Shown here: piece by piece, positions 35,127-44,400 of the stretch | Layout of the letters: the number at the start of each line of letters is the position of its first letter | How positions within the stretch are numbered: the first letter of the stretch is position 1 | NCBI RefSeq assembly: GCF_900290285.1 | Contig: NZ_LT985754.1 | Coordinates: forward strand, 965,364-1,029,363 | Length of the DNA stretch: 64,000 nt | Reading direction: 5' to 3' | From: Candidatus Centipeda massiliensis | GTDB lineage: Bacteria; Bacillota; Negativicutes; Selenomonadales; Selenomonadaceae | Notes under the pieces: generated by a model | Database searches by the model: none | What the model saw: the letters and a program-made list of their open reading frames with translations, nothing else | What the model was told of the DNA's origin: nothing | Made by a program: the position numbers and the translations under genes

Positions 35127-38100
35127 ATGGCTGTCAAACGAATCTTTGTGGAGAAGCGGCAGGGTTTCTTCGATATTCCCGCACAGCGCCTCTGCAGTGA
35201 TCTGGTGGAAACGTTCCGCCTGACGGATCTGCGTGCCGTACGCATGATTACACGTTATGACATAGAGGGGCTGAGCGATGAGGAGTTCGCACAGGTACGG
35301 AACATTGTCTTTGCCGATCCGCCTGTGGATACCGTCTATGAGGATGTATTGCCGTCGTTTTCCGATGCGCGTGTATTTGCGATTGAACCTCTGCCGGGGC
35401 AGTTCGACCCGACGGCAGCGGCGGCGGCGGAATGCGTGCAGCTTGTGACGCAGGGCGAGCGTCCCGATGTGCAGACGGCGCGCGTCATCGTGCTCATTGG
35501 CAAGGTGAAGGACAGCGTTTACGAACAGATCAAAACGTACCTGATCAATACGGTGGAGAGCCGTGAGGCATCGCTTGTGATACCTGCGACCTTGGAGCGC
35601 AGGATCACGCTGCCGCTTGATGTGGAGGTCCTTACGCAGTTCAACCAGCTGTCACGCGATGAATTGGAGCGTTTTCACAGGGGATACGGCTTTGCGATGA
35701 GCGAGGAGGATCTCGCCTTTGTGCAGCAGTATTTCCGTGATACGGAGCACCGCGCACCGACGATTACAGAACTGCGCGTCATTGACACCTACTGGTCGGA
35801 TCACTGCCGCCATACGACGTTCACCACGGCGATTGACTCAGTGAATATCGAAAGTGGATTCTTTACATCGCCGATCACGGAGGCCTATCAGCGCTATAGC
35901 GATGACCGCAGGACAATTTACAAAAATGATCAGCGCGATATGACGCTCATGGACATTGCCGTCATCGGAATGAAAGCGCTGCGCGCGGAGGGCAAACTGA
36001 AGGATCTCGATGAATCCGAGGAGATCAATGCATGCAGCATCCGCATTACGGTGGACGTAAACGGCAAGGATGAGGAGTGGCTCCTCATGTTCAAAAATGA
36101 GACGCACAACCATCCGACGGAGATTGAGCCGTTCGGCGGTGCGGCGACCTGTCTCGGCGGCGCGATCCGCGACCCGCTCTCTGGCCGCTCCTACGTCTAT
36201 CAGGCGATGCGCGTTACGGGGGCGTCCGATCCACGCACGCCGATTGAGGATACACTGCCCGGCAAGCTTCCGCAGAAAAAGATTACGCTCGGCGCTGCGG
36301 AGGGATACAGCTCCTACGGCAACCAGGTCGGTCTAGCGACGGGACAGGTGCGTGAACTCTACCACAAGGGGTATCTCGCAAAGCGCATGGAGATCGGCGC
36401 GGTCATCGGTGCGGCGCCCGCCGCACAGGTCGTGCGCAAGCGTCCCGCACCGGGGGATGTCATCGTCCTCCTCGGCGGTCGTACAGGACGCGATGGTATC
36501 GGCGGTGCGACCGGCTCCTCGAAGCAGCATACGGAGGCATCGCTCACGACCTCGGGGGCGGAGGTGCAGAAGGGGAATCCTCCGACGGAACGCAAGATCC
36601 AGCGTCTTTTCCGAAATCCCGAGGTCAGCCGCATGATCAAGCGCTGCAACGACTTCGGTGCGGGCGGCGTTGCCGTCGCCATCGGAGAACTGGCGGATGG
36701 TCTGACGGTGGATCTCGATGCCGTGCCGAAGAAGTACGAAGGACTCGACGGCACGGAGCTTGCCATCTCAGAGTCGCAGGAGCGCATGGCGGTCGTGCTT
36801 GCACCGAAGGATGTCCCTGCATTCCTGCGCTATGCGGATGTCGAAAATCTTGAGGCGACGAAGGTCGCCGTCGTGACGCCAGAGCTGCATCTCGTCATGA
36901 CGTGGCGGGGGAAGGAGATCGTACGGATCGCACGCAGCTTCCTTGCAACGAACGGTGTGCGCCAGCATGTCCGTGTCGTCGTCGAACCGCCGAATGAAAA
37001 GGTACCCTATCTGCAGCAGATTCCCCCCTTGGTCAAAGATGTGGGGCGCGCGCTTGAGGATATGTGGGTTGCGAATCTGCGTGACCTCAATGTGTGCAGT
37101 CAAAAGGGGCTGGGCGAGCGCTTCGACTCGACCATCGGTGCGGCGTCTGTTCTCATGCCGTTTGGCGGGAAGTATCAGCTGACGCCCTCGGAGGCGATGG
37201 TTGCGAAATTGCCCGTGCGCCATGGGACGACGAATACAGCATCCGCAATGGCGTTCGGCTTTGATCCCGACCTCTCGACGTGGAGTCCGTTTCATGGGGC
37301 GGTCTATGCCATTGTTGAGGCGGTGGCAAAGATTGTCGCCGCCGGAGGAAAGGCGGACACCGTTCGCCTTACCCTGCAGGAGTATTTTGAACACCTTGGC
37401 ACGGATCCAAAGAAGTGGGGCAAGCCCTTTGCTGCGCTTCTCGGCGCACTCCATGCGCAGCATGAGATGGGGATTCCCGCCATTGGCGGCAAGGATTCCA
37501 TGTCGGGGACATTTGAGAATCTGAACGTCCCGCCGACACTCGTGGCATTCGCTGTGGCAACGGTTCATGCAGATGATGTCATCTCGCCCGAGTTCAAATA
37601 CCCGAACAATAAGGTCATCATGGTTCCCGTGCCGTACGATGCCCAAGATCTGCCCGTTTTCGCACGGCTGAATGCAAATTTTGAAAAAATACACCATCTG
37701 ATTGCCGGGAAGAAGGCTTTCTCTGCGATGAGCGTCGGGCGCGGCGGCATCGCTGCGGCAATCTCGAAGATGTGCATGGGGAACAATCTGGGCTTTAAGT
37801 TCACCTCGTTTATCCCGCAGGAGGAGCTCTTTAAGCCGCGCTATGGGACGATATTGCTTGAGGTCTCCGACGCATTCGACCTAGCAGAAAACCTCGCGGG
37901 GACGGGTGCGGGTGAGATCGGTAGGACGCGTGACGTGCCGAGCATCATCACGGATCTGGATACCATCGTACTCGCCGATGTCAAGGAAGCGTACACAGAA
38001 CCGCTCGAAAAGATCTTCCCGACCACGGTGCCGCAGATTGTCCGCCAGATTGACCGCCCGACCTATGCGCCCTATACAAAGGGCAAGTTTGTTGGCAGCT

Positions 38101-38915
38101 CCGTGAAGATTGCAAAACCGCGCGTCCTCATTCCCGTATTTCCGGGAACGAACTGCGAGTATGACTCGGCGCGTGCATGGGAGCGCGTCGGTGCGATTCC
38201 GTCGATCTTTGTCGTGCGCAACCTCACGCCCAAGGCGGTCGAGGAGACTGTCGCAGAACTCTCGGCGGCGCTCCGGCAGACGCAGATTCTCATGCTGCCG
38301 GGCGGTTACAGTGGCGGCGATGAACCGGACGGTACAGGCAAATTCATCGCAGCGATGTTCCGTGCCCCCGCGCTTATGGAGGCAGTGCAGCGCCTCCTGC
38401 GCGATCAGGACGGTCTCATCCTCGGCATCTGCAACGGCTTCCAAGCACTTCTGAAGCTTGGTCTGCTGCCGTATGGGAAGATTACCGAGCTGGATGAGAA
38501 TACGCCGACGCTGACCTACAACAACATTGGTCGTCATGTTTCGCAGACCGTGCGCGTGCGCGTCGCCTCGAATCTCTCGCCGTGGCTCATGGGCGTGAAC
38601 GTCGGCGATACGCACACGATCGCTGTATCGCACGGCGAGGGGCGCTTCTACGCCGACGCAAAGACCGTTGCAAACCTCCGCATCCGCGGTCAGATTGCAA
38701 CGCAGTACGTGAATGAAAAGGGCGAACCGACGCTCGATCAGCCGTACAATCCGAACGGTTCCGTCAACGCCATCGAGGGCATTACCAGCCCAGACGGCCG
38801 CATCTACGGGCGCATGGCACATGCCGAGCGCATCGGTGAGAACATTAGTAAGAATGTACCGGGTGAGATGAATCAGATGATTTTTGAGTCCGGTATGGCG
38901 TACTTTATCCGATAA
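35127..38915 (+). CDS. purL: Phosphoribosylformylglycinamidine synthase, single-chain
   Basis: A 1262-residue enzyme for the fourth step of purine synthesis, converting FGAR to FGAM with glutamine and ATP. It is the fused form: an N-terminal linker region, two AIR-synthase-like ATP domains (with YWSDHCRHTTF near 218-228 and KNETHNHPTEIEPFGGAATCLGG), and a C-terminal class I glutaminase carrying IPVFPGTNCEYDSARAW, MLPGGYSGGDE, the nucleophile Cys in GICNGFQALLKLG and the catalytic His in SHGEGRF. Clostridia and Negativicutes often have this version, distinct from the Bacillus PurLQS set. GAAGGAGG precedes the ATG. No other purine gene is adjacent. Confidence 0.96.
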   Translation: MAVKRIFVEKRQGFFDIPAQRLCSDLVETFRLTDLRAVRMITRYDIEGLSDEEFAQVRNIVFADPPVDTVYEDVLPSFSDARVFAIEPLPGQFDPTAAAAAECVQLVTQGERPDVQTARVIVLIGKVKDSVYEQIKTYLINTVESREASLVIPATLERRITLPLDVEVLTQFNQLSRDELERFHRGYGFAMSEEDLAFVQQYFRDTEHRAPTITELRVIDTYWSDHCRHTTFTTAIDSVNIESGFFTSPITEAYQRYSDDRRTIYKNDQRDMTLMDIAVIGMKALRAEGKLKDLDESEEINACSIRITVDVNGKDEEWLLMFKNETHNHPTEIEPFGGAATCLGGAIRDPLSGRSYVYQAMRVTGASDPRTPIEDTLPGKLPQKKITLGAAEGYSSYGNQVGLATGQVRELYHKGYLAKRMEIGAVIGAAPAAQVVRKRPAPGDVIVLLGGRTGRDGIGGATGSSKQHTEASLTTSGAEVQKGNPPTERKIQRLFRNPEVSRMIKRCNDFGAGGVAVAIGELADGLTVDLDAVPKKYEGLDGTELAISESQERMAVVLAPKDVPAFLRYADVENLEATKVAVVTPELHLVMTWRGKEIVRIARSFLATNGVRQHVRVVVEPPNEKVPYLQQIPPLVKDVGRALEDMWVANLRDLNVCSQKGLGERFDSTIGAASVLMPFGGKYQLTPSEAMVAKLPVRHGTTNTASAMAFGFDPDLSTWSPFHGAVYAIVEAVAKIVAAGGKADTVRLTLQEYFEHLGTDPKKWGKPFAALLGALHAQHEMGIPAIGGKDSMSGTFENLNVPPTLVAFAVATVHADDVISPEFKYPNNKVIMVPVPYDAQDLPVFARLNANFEKIHHLIAGKKAFSAMSVGRGGIAAAISKMCMGNNLGFKFTSFIPQEELFKPRYGTILLEVSDAFDLAENLAGTGAGEIGRTRDVPSIITDLDTIVLADVKEAYTEPLEKIFPTTVPQIVRQIDRPTYAPYTKGKFVGSSVKIAKPRVLIPVFPGTNCEYDSARAWERVGAIPSIFVVRNLTPKAVEETVAELSAALRQTQILMLPGGYSGGDEPDGTGKFIAAMFRAPALMEAVQRLLRDQDGLILGICNGFQALLKLGLLPYGKITELDENTPTLTYNNIGRHVSQTVRVRVASNLSPWLMGVNVGDTHTIAVSHGEGRFYADAKTVANLRIRGQIATQYVNEKGEPTLDQPYNPNGSVNAIEGITSPDGRIYGRMAHAERIGENISKNVPGEMNQMIFESGMAYFIR

Positions 38916-38935
38916 GTTGATCCGGACAAAGAATT

Positions 38936-38977
38936 GGGGCTGTTGCACAAAGTTTTCTAGCTTCGTGCAGCAGCCCC
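38936..38977 (+). repeat. 42-nt hairpin (family H), copy after purL
   Basis: GGGGCTGTTGCAC pairs with GTGCAGCAGCCCC around an AAAGTTTTCTAGCTTC loop region, 20 bases after the purL stop. It matches the hairpin at 20393-20434 in loop and layout, with changed stem pairs. No T-run follows, so terminator activity is uncertain. Confidence 0.75.
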
Positions 38978-39033
38978 TATCACGTAAATCCTGCTCCTAT
39001 CGTCCTATTGTATCAGAAGAGTGGAGGCAAATG

Positions 39034-39984
39034 ATGCGCTGTGAGATTGCGTTTGGTGTGGACGCGAACTATGTGAAGTATGCGGGGATTGTCATGACCT
39101 CCGCTGTTTTGCAGAACGCGGGGGAGGCGATCGGATTCCACCTCGTCTGTGACGGCATTACAGAGGCGGACTGCGATCGATTAGAGGACTTTCGGCGCAT
39201 ATTTCCGAGCGCGGACATTCACATCTATGATGCGCGGGCGAGACTGGATGAGATTCCGTTTCCGAAGGGGATCCCGCGCGAGCGAATCAACCGAAGCGTA
39301 TTCACACGGATCCTTATGCCGGAGATGGTGCCGCAGGAACTGACGCGCATTCTCTACCTCGATGCCGATACGCTCTGCGTCGGGCAGCTCAGTGAAATGT
39401 ACGCATATGATCTCGGCTCTGCACCGCTTGCCGCCGCACGCGAGGGCGATGCCGCCCGCAAGGCACAGCGCATCGGCATGAGGGGAACGGACTACTTCAA
39501 CGCGGGCGTCATGCTCATCGACCTCGCACGCTGGCGCTCCATGCGGCTGACCGCGCGCATCCTCGAGGCGTGGCGCACGCATGGTGCATCATTTCCCCTC
39601 CTCGAACAGGATGCGCTCAACTGCACTTTGGACGGGAACTTTGCCGTGCTCACGCAGCATCATGTGCGGCTGATGGATGCCTTTGCGCCGTGGGATGTGG
39701 ATTTCTCCGCGCAGGATACGATTTGGCATTTTCTCAATGAAGGAAAACCGTGGATCAACTACGCCGACCCGCGCGTGCATGAGCGCTATTGGCGCGTGGT
39801 GCACGCCTCGCCGTGGAGTAATCTCACGCCGTCCGAGCCGTGGGAGACGCGCATTGCCTACCTCGCGGGCTGTCATGCCGAGGCGGCGGAGGACTATCGT
39901 GCGGCGGCGCACTACTTCCACGCAGCGGCGGAACGGCTGATGCAGTTTTATCTGGAACAGACGAGCATAAGTCCATCGGAATAG
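39034..39984 (+). CDS. Family 8 glycosyltransferase
   Basis: A 316-residue cytoplasmic retaining glycosyltransferase of the LgtC/RfaJ type. It opens with CEIAFGVDANYVKYAGIVMTSAVL, the GT8 nucleotide-binding strand, carries the metal-binding DxD in ILYLDADTLCVG (about 107-118) and DYFNAGVMLIDLARWR (about 148-163), and later QDALNC and the HFLNEGKPW segment. ATG 39034 is preferred over 39031 because GGAGG ends six bases before it. The autotransporter gene begins 11 bp after its stop, so the two are probably co-transcribed; the enzyme may glycosylate that exoprotein or act on lipooligosaccharide. Donor sugar unknown. Confidence 0.88.
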   Translation: MRCEIAFGVDANYVKYAGIVMTSAVLQNAGEAIGFHLVCDGITEADCDRLEDFRRIFPSADIHIYDARARLDEIPFPKGIPRERINRSVFTRILMPEMVPQELTRILYLDADTLCVGQLSEMYAYDLGSAPLAAAREGDAARKAQRIGMRGTDYFNAGVMLIDLARWRSMRLTARILEAWRTHGASFPLLEQDALNCTLDGNFAVLTQHHVRLMDAFAPWDVDFSAQDTIWHFLNEGKPWINYADPRVHERYWRVVHASPWSNLTPSEPWETRIAYLAGCHAEAAEDYRAAAHYFHAAAERLMQFYLEQTSISPSE

Positions 39985-39995
39985 GAGTGTTGAAC

Positions 39996-42320
39996 ATGAA
40001 GACGAATACAGACAGCAAACAGATGCGCCTGAGCGCACAGATCGCCCTTGCGCTTACACTTGGTACGGCATTTGTGCCGACGGCGGCACTCTCTGCGCCG
40101 ATTACCTCGTCCCGGACCTATACGGCAGATGCGACGGTGTCGGAAGATATCGATATTTCGAGCGGCACAATTACCGTGGAGGGGGTCAATGATGATTCGA
40201 CAGGACGGTATGAAAACCGCACGGTCGAACTCAAGGGAAGCAGCATCAAAATCCTGAATCCGACGGGCAATATCCTTGCAGCGCTCAGCCGCGGTGACGG
40301 CACAATGGATTTTTCGGGGGTTCTGAAGGTCAATCCCGATGGCGCGGGGAAGGTCGAGCTGCGCGGGGATATTCTCGTCACAAAACGTGATAACAGCGAT
40401 GCTGACACCTATGATAGAGGCGGCTATGTCAAACTCTATCTCAAGGGGGCGGACTCCTACTTTGCGGGCGGGATTGCGGAGGTAAAAGATCCGTTGAACA
40501 GTATCATTCCACTGCATAAACGCGGCGGTGTGCTGCTCGCCCTCTCGGAGGGCGCGACATGGTACCCCAAGGAGGCTGTGGATTCGTATGCGCTCTTTAA
40601 CCCGGACAATCCATCGGAGAGACTCAGTGTTTTGCCCGATTGGAGTAAAGATCCGAGCAAACCACTCGGCTTCCATCTGTCGGCAGACGGCGGCATCATC
40701 GACATTGCATATGCTGCGCCGAATGTGGCACGTGCAGCTGCTGCGGGTACGCGCACGCTGACATTCAGCAACACAGAGGCAGCGCTGAACGGCGCGACCT
40801 TCCGCATCTCCACCGACCTCGCGAATGACAAGGCGGACAAGATTGTTCTGGACGGCATTCTGAATCCGACGCCGACAACGAACAATAAATATAAGCTGCA
40901 GATCGGCTTCGATCCGAAGATGAACGATGCTGCGGACAAGACAAACTATGTGATTGCGCCCACGACGGCGGGCGGTGTTCCCGTACTGGATTCTAACAAT
41001 ACGGGCGACACCGTGGAGGCATCGGAGTATACCGCAAAGAAGGCGGTTGCGGCGGGACTTTTGACGAAGGACTTCAAGGTCAAACCGACCCTCGTCGAGG
41101 CGACGGAGAGCGGCAGAAAGGTTGTGCGTGTGACCAAGATTACGATTTCGGATACTGCTCCAACGCCACAGCCGCAACCGCAGCCGCAACCACAACCGCA
41201 GCCACAACCACAGCCGCAACCACAGCCGCAGCCGCAACCACAACCACAGCCGCAACCGCAGCCGCAGCCACAACCGCAGCCACAGCCGCAGCCGCAGCCG
41301 CAGCCACAGCCACAGCCACAACCACAGCCACAACCACAGCCGCAACCGCAGCCACAGCCGCAACCGCAGCCGCAACCGCAGCCACAGCCACAACCACAGC
41401 CGCCGACACCCGGCCCCGCACTGCGCACGGCTGACCTTCTCATGGATATGGCACTCGCCCAGATCAGTGCATGGCGCGGCGAGAACAACGATCTGCATCG
41501 GCGTATGGGCGCACTGCGTGCGGGTGGCGAGTCCGGCGCATGGGTGCGCGGCTACGGCGGCAGGAACGAGTTCGGCACCTATCCCACCGAGGGCCGTTAC
41601 AGCGGTGTGCAGGTTGGCATTGACCGCGCCGTTCCGCTTGGCGGCGGCACACTCTTCACGGGTTTTGCCGCCTCAATGATGAACGGCAGTGCACGCAACA
41701 GCGATCTCGACGGCAGCTATCGGGCACACTTCTTTGGCGTGTACGGCAGCTACATGGGCAAACGCGGCGATTATCTTGACGCGATCGTGAAATATGGGCG
41801 CATGACGAATGATGCGACTGCTGTCTTTGACGGCACGGCATACACGGGCGGCTACGGTGTGAACGGCTGGAACATCTCCGTCGAATACGGACATCGCATC
41901 GCCATCACCCCACATTTCTACTGGACGCCGCAGGCGGAGCTGAATTATGGACACATCGGCGCGGCAGACTACACCATGCGCGCGGGAGATTTGTCGGGCG
42001 CACGCATCTCGAACGGTCCCGTCACCACGCTCATCGGGCGCATCGGCACGCAGATCGGCTATGAGGACGAGCGCGGTTCGGTCTATCTGAAACTCGGCTA
42101 TCTGCACGAGTTCAAGGCCGACCTCCACATGCGCGCACAGTACGGATCGACCTCTATTGACCGCAGTTACTCGGCGCAGGACAGCTATTTTGAGTACGGA
42201 CTGGGCTTCACGCGGCGTGTCGGCAGAGCAGATCTCTATGGAGAGTTCAGCCGCACGGCGGGTGCGGATGTCATCAGCGAAAAATGGAAAGCGAATCTCG
42301 GCGTTCGCATCGGATTCTGA
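39996..42320 (+). CDS. Autotransporter (type V secretion) with a Pro-Gln repeat linker
   Basis: A 774-residue self-exporting outer-membrane protein. A signal peptide (about 1-33, ending AALSA) precedes a ~355-residue passenger rich in Asp, Thr and Gly (TYTADATVSEDIDISSGTIT and similar) with no recognised enzymatic motif. Residues 391-468 are 39 uninterrupted Pro-Gln units. The C-terminal barrel of about 300 residues begins LLMDMALAQISAWRGENNDLHRRMG, passes through GAWVRGYGGRNEF and GYLHEFKAD, and ends VRIGF, with the terminal Phe needed for BAM assembly. ATG 39996 has AGGAG upstream; earlier in-frame codons overlap the GT8 gene. Probably a surface adhesin; the linker length may vary between strains. 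Confidence 0.9.
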   Translation: MKTNTDSKQMRLSAQIALALTLGTAFVPTAALSAPITSSRTYTADATVSEDIDISSGTITVEGVNDDSTGRYENRTVELKGSSIKILNPTGNILAALSRGDGTMDFSGVLKVNPDGAGKVELRGDILVTKRDNSDADTYDRGGYVKLYLKGADSYFAGGIAEVKDPLNSIIPLHKRGGVLLALSEGATWYPKEAVDSYALFNPDNPSERLSVLPDWSKDPSKPLGFHLSADGGIIDIAYAAPNVARAAAAGTRTLTFSNTEAALNGATFRISTDLANDKADKIVLDGILNPTPTTNNKYKLQIGFDPKMNDAADKTNYVIAPTTAGGVPVLDSNNTGDTVEASEYTAKKAVAAGLLTKDFKVKPTLVEATESGRKVVRVTKITISDTAPTPQPQPQPQPQPQPQPQPQPQPQPQPQPQPQPQPQPQPQPQPQPQPQPQPQPQPQPQPQPQPQPQPQPQPQPQPQPQPQPPTPGPALRTADLLMDMALAQISAWRGENNDLHRRMGALRAGGESGAWVRGYGGRNEFGTYPTEGRYSGVQVGIDRAVPLGGGTLFTGFAASMMNGSARNSDLDGSYRAHFFGVYGSYMGKRGDYLDAIVKYGRMTNDATAVFDGTAYTGGYGVNGWNISVEYGHRIAITPHFYWTPQAELNYGHIGAADYTMRAGDLSGARISNGPVTTLIGRIGTQIGYEDERGSVYLKLGYLHEFKADLHMRAQYGSTSIDRSYSAQDSYFEYGLGFTRRVGRADLYGEFSRTAGADVISEKWKANLGVRIGF
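41166..41399 (+). repeat. Coding tandem repeat, 39 Pro-Gln units
   Basis: A 6-bp unit CCRCAR repeated 39 times with third-base variation at both codons. The synonymous variation shows selection for the dipeptide rather than fresh clonal expansion of one DNA unit. Confidence 0.95.
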
Positions 42321-42330
42321 ATCAATCATT

Positions 42331-42350
42331 TAGGAAATCGCTGATAATTT
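42331..42350 (+). repeat. Solo end of the ~165-bp hairpin element (family R)
   Basis: TAGGAAATCGCTGATAATTT matches the terminal repeat of the R element (TAGGAAKCACTGATAAAWT) but nothing internal follows. It is either a relic of excision or a chance match. Confidence 0.45.
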
Positions 42351-42374
42351 ACCGCATAACGTAACTGCATAACG

Positions 42375-42414
42375 AAAAGACCGTTGGCGAATCTGCTTCG
42401 TCCAACGGTCTTTT
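42375..42414. terminator. Bidirectional terminator between the autotransporter and the metal importer
   Basis: AAAAGACCGTTGG and CCAACGGTCTTTT arms with a 14-base loop; serves convergent genes. Confidence 0.88.
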
Positions 42415-42426
42415 CATTGCTTTTTT

Positions 42427-43527
42427 TCAGATATAGTACCGCTTGCACAGCGCCGCGTACTGCGCTATGCCCGCATCGGTGAGCAGGTAGTAGCTGCCCT
42501 CGCGGTGGAGGAGATGACGGTCGATCAGTTCGCGGCTGACGCGGCGCACCTTCGACTCGTTCCATTTCAGATGGTCGGCGATCTCATCCATATGGTTCTC
42601 CGCACTCTCCATGTTCTCGGCGGTATGTCTGCCGATATGGAGGAGGAAGAGGTCGCGCTGCATCTGCCGGATGCTCTGCAGGCGGCGGATGTAGGACGTG
42701 ATCGCGCCCTTGGGGCTTGTGAGCAGGGCGAGCACGTAGACGAGCATGTTCATGACGGCGCAGAGCCCGGCAATCGAGGCGTTCATATGCACGGCGAGCG
42801 CATAGCCAATGACCGAGTTTACAATGCTGATGAGCAGCGCGAGCAGCAGGGTGTGCGACAGATGCTTTGTAAAGAGCAGTGCCGTCGCTCCGGGCGCAAT
42901 AAAGAATGAAATGACGAGAATTGCGCCGACCGCGTCGAATGCTGCAACCGTGGTGAGCGAGGTCAGCGACATAAAGGCATAGAAGAAGATGCCCGTCGGG
43001 ATACCGATGAGACGCGCGTACTCGCCGTCAAATGTGGAGACCTTGAGTTCCTTGTAGAATATGGTGATAAACGCAGCGATGACCGCAATCAACCCGCCCA
43101 TCTTGAGTGCGGAGGCGGCAATCTCCACGCCGCCGATCTCCACCGTGTTCAGCCCCGCGTAGATGACCTCGCCCATCAGCACCATATCGGTATCGAGGTG
43201 GGCGTTGCCCGCATATTTGCTGATGAGAATGACAGCGAGCGCAAAGAGGAGCGGGAAGATGACGCCGATGGCATCGTCGTATTTGACGAGACTGGTCTTG
43301 CCGAGGAGTTCGACCAGCGATACCGTGATCACACCCATCAGCGCCGCGCCGAAGAGCAGCCACGGCGAGCCGAGGTCATGCGTGAGGAAAAACGCGAGCA
43401 CGATGCCGAGCAGTACCGTGTGACTGATCGCATCCGCCATCATGGAGAGGCGGCGCAGGATGAGAAAGACGCCGAGCGGCGCGCACGCCGCCGCCGTCAG
43501 GAGAAGTACGAGAAGTGCGTCATCCAT
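42427..43527 (-). CDS. Metal ABC permease fused to a C-terminal winged-helix domain
   Basis: A 366-residue protein. Residues 1 to about 280 are an ABC-3 permease for Mn/Zn/Fe with eight or so spans (LLLTAAACAPLGVFLILRRLSMMADAISHTVLLGIVLAF; the EAA-like FDAVGAILVISFFIAPGATALLF). The remaining ~85 residues (IRRLQSIRQMQRDLFLLHIG... DEIADHLKWNESKVRRVSRELIDRHLLHREGSYYLLTDAGIAQYAAL) look like a DNA-binding winged helix of the DtxR/MntR kind, without the metal-binding dimerisation domain. A comparable fusion is known in Chlamydia (YtgCR). The ATG at 43527 has GGAGG upstream and overlaps the end of the previous permease by 8 bases. Last gene of the importer operon. Confidence 0.87.
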   Translation of the reverse strand: MDDALLVLLLTAAACAPLGVFLILRRLSMMADAISHTVLLGIVLAFFLTHDLGSPWLLFGAALMGVITVSLVELLGKTSLVKYDDAIGVIFPLLFALAVILISKYAGNAHLDTDMVLMGEVIYAGLNTVEIGGVEIAASALKMGGLIAVIAAFITIFYKELKVSTFDGEYARLIGIPTGIFFYAFMSLTSLTTVAAFDAVGAILVISFFIAPGATALLFTKHLSHTLLLALLISIVNSVIGYALAVHMNASIAGLCAVMNMLVYVLALLTSPKGAITSYIRRLQSIRQMQRDLFLLHIGRHTAENMESAENHMDEIADHLKWNESKVRRVSRELIDRHLLHREGSYYLLTDAGIAQYAALCKRYYI

Positions 43528-44395
43528 GTTCCTGCCTCCGTTTGAGTGTCCTGCCGAGAATCCCCTTCGTCCCGAACAAAATCGAGAAAAAGGCAATCAG
43601 CGAGGCGACAAGAATGATGGAGGGTCCTGTCGACATGCCCTGCTCAAGTGTGCTGATGTATGTGCCGACGAGTGCGGAGACCGCACCGATCAGGCTGCTC
43701 AGGAGGAGGACGCGCGAGAGGCTGTTCGACCATTGATTTGCCGCCACGCAGGGGATGATGAGAAAGGAGCTGATGAGGATTGCGCCCACCGCTTTGATCC
43801 CGATGCCGATGACGGCAATCGTCATGATGAGCAGCAGGATGTTCAGCAGCCGGCAGGGCAGCCCAACGACCTCCGCATACTCTGCGTCAAAGACGAAGAG
43901 TTTCAGCTCTTTGTAAAAGAGCAGGAGCAGGAAGAGGACGACGGTGGAGACAATGCAGATGAGCTGCACGTCCGCCTCAAGCATGTATGCCGCCTGACCG
44001 AAGATGTATGTGCCGAGTCCTGCCTGTGAGGCACCTGCGTAATCGGGATTGCCCTGAATAAAACTCTTGAGCGCCATGCCGAGACCGAAGAAGCCCGAGA
44101 GGAAGATGGCGAGATTTGCGTCGAGTCCGAGGCGCTTATCCCTGTGTGCGAGCTGGATGAGTGTGTAGCTTGCCGCGCCCGCAGCGATTGCGCCTAGGAG
44201 AAGGACGACGGGGCTGCGCGTCGCGAACGCCATGTAGGCGAGAATGATGCCGGGGAAGGTTGAGTGTCCGATCGCGTCGCCGATCAGGCTTTGCCCCTTG
44301 TAGACGCTGAATGCGCCGATGGGAGCAGCAGCGACGGCGAGGATGACGCTGCCGAGCGCGACGATCTGAAAGGTGTAGTTCATCAGAATGTCCAT
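43520..44395 (-). CDS. Metal ABC permease
   Basis: A 291-residue ABC-3 family inner-membrane permease with about eight spans. VILAVAAAPIGAFSVYKGQSLIGDAIGHSTFPGIILAYM (about 18-56) aligns with ZnuB/TroC/MntB proteins, and KAVGAILISSFLIIPCVAANQW (about 215-236) is the conserved coupling region. The ATG at 44395 follows a GGAG; further in-frame ATGs upstream lie in the ATPase gene. It should form a heterodimeric channel with the winged-helix permease. Two different permeases, one ATPase and one receptor match the TroABCD/MtsABC layout of manganese, iron or zinc importers. Confidence 0.93.
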   Translation of the reverse strand: MDILMNYTFQIVALGSVILAVAAAPIGAFSVYKGQSLIGDAIGHSTFPGIILAYMAFATRSPVVLLLGAIAAGAASYTLIQLAHRDKRLGLDANLAIFLSGFFGLGMALKSFIQGNPDYAGASQAGLGTYIFGQAAYMLEADVQLICIVSTVVLFLLLLFYKELKLFVFDAEYAEVVGLPCRLLNILLLIMTIAVIGIGIKAVGAILISSFLIIPCVAANQWSNSLSRVLLLSSLIGAVSALVGTYISTLEQGMSTGPSIILVASLIAFFSILFGTKGILGRTLKRRQEHG

Positions 44396-44400
44396 CGTCG

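Noticed and set aside
41166-41399. CRISPR-like or non-coding tandem array
   Set aside because: The 6-bp periodicity is entirely explained by Pro-Gln codons with synonymous variation; there are no spacers.
40946-41488. Cys-Gly dipeptide repeat protein on the minus strand
   Set aside because: It is the reverse reading of the Pro-Gln codons of the autotransporter; the plus-strand frame has signal peptide and barrel.
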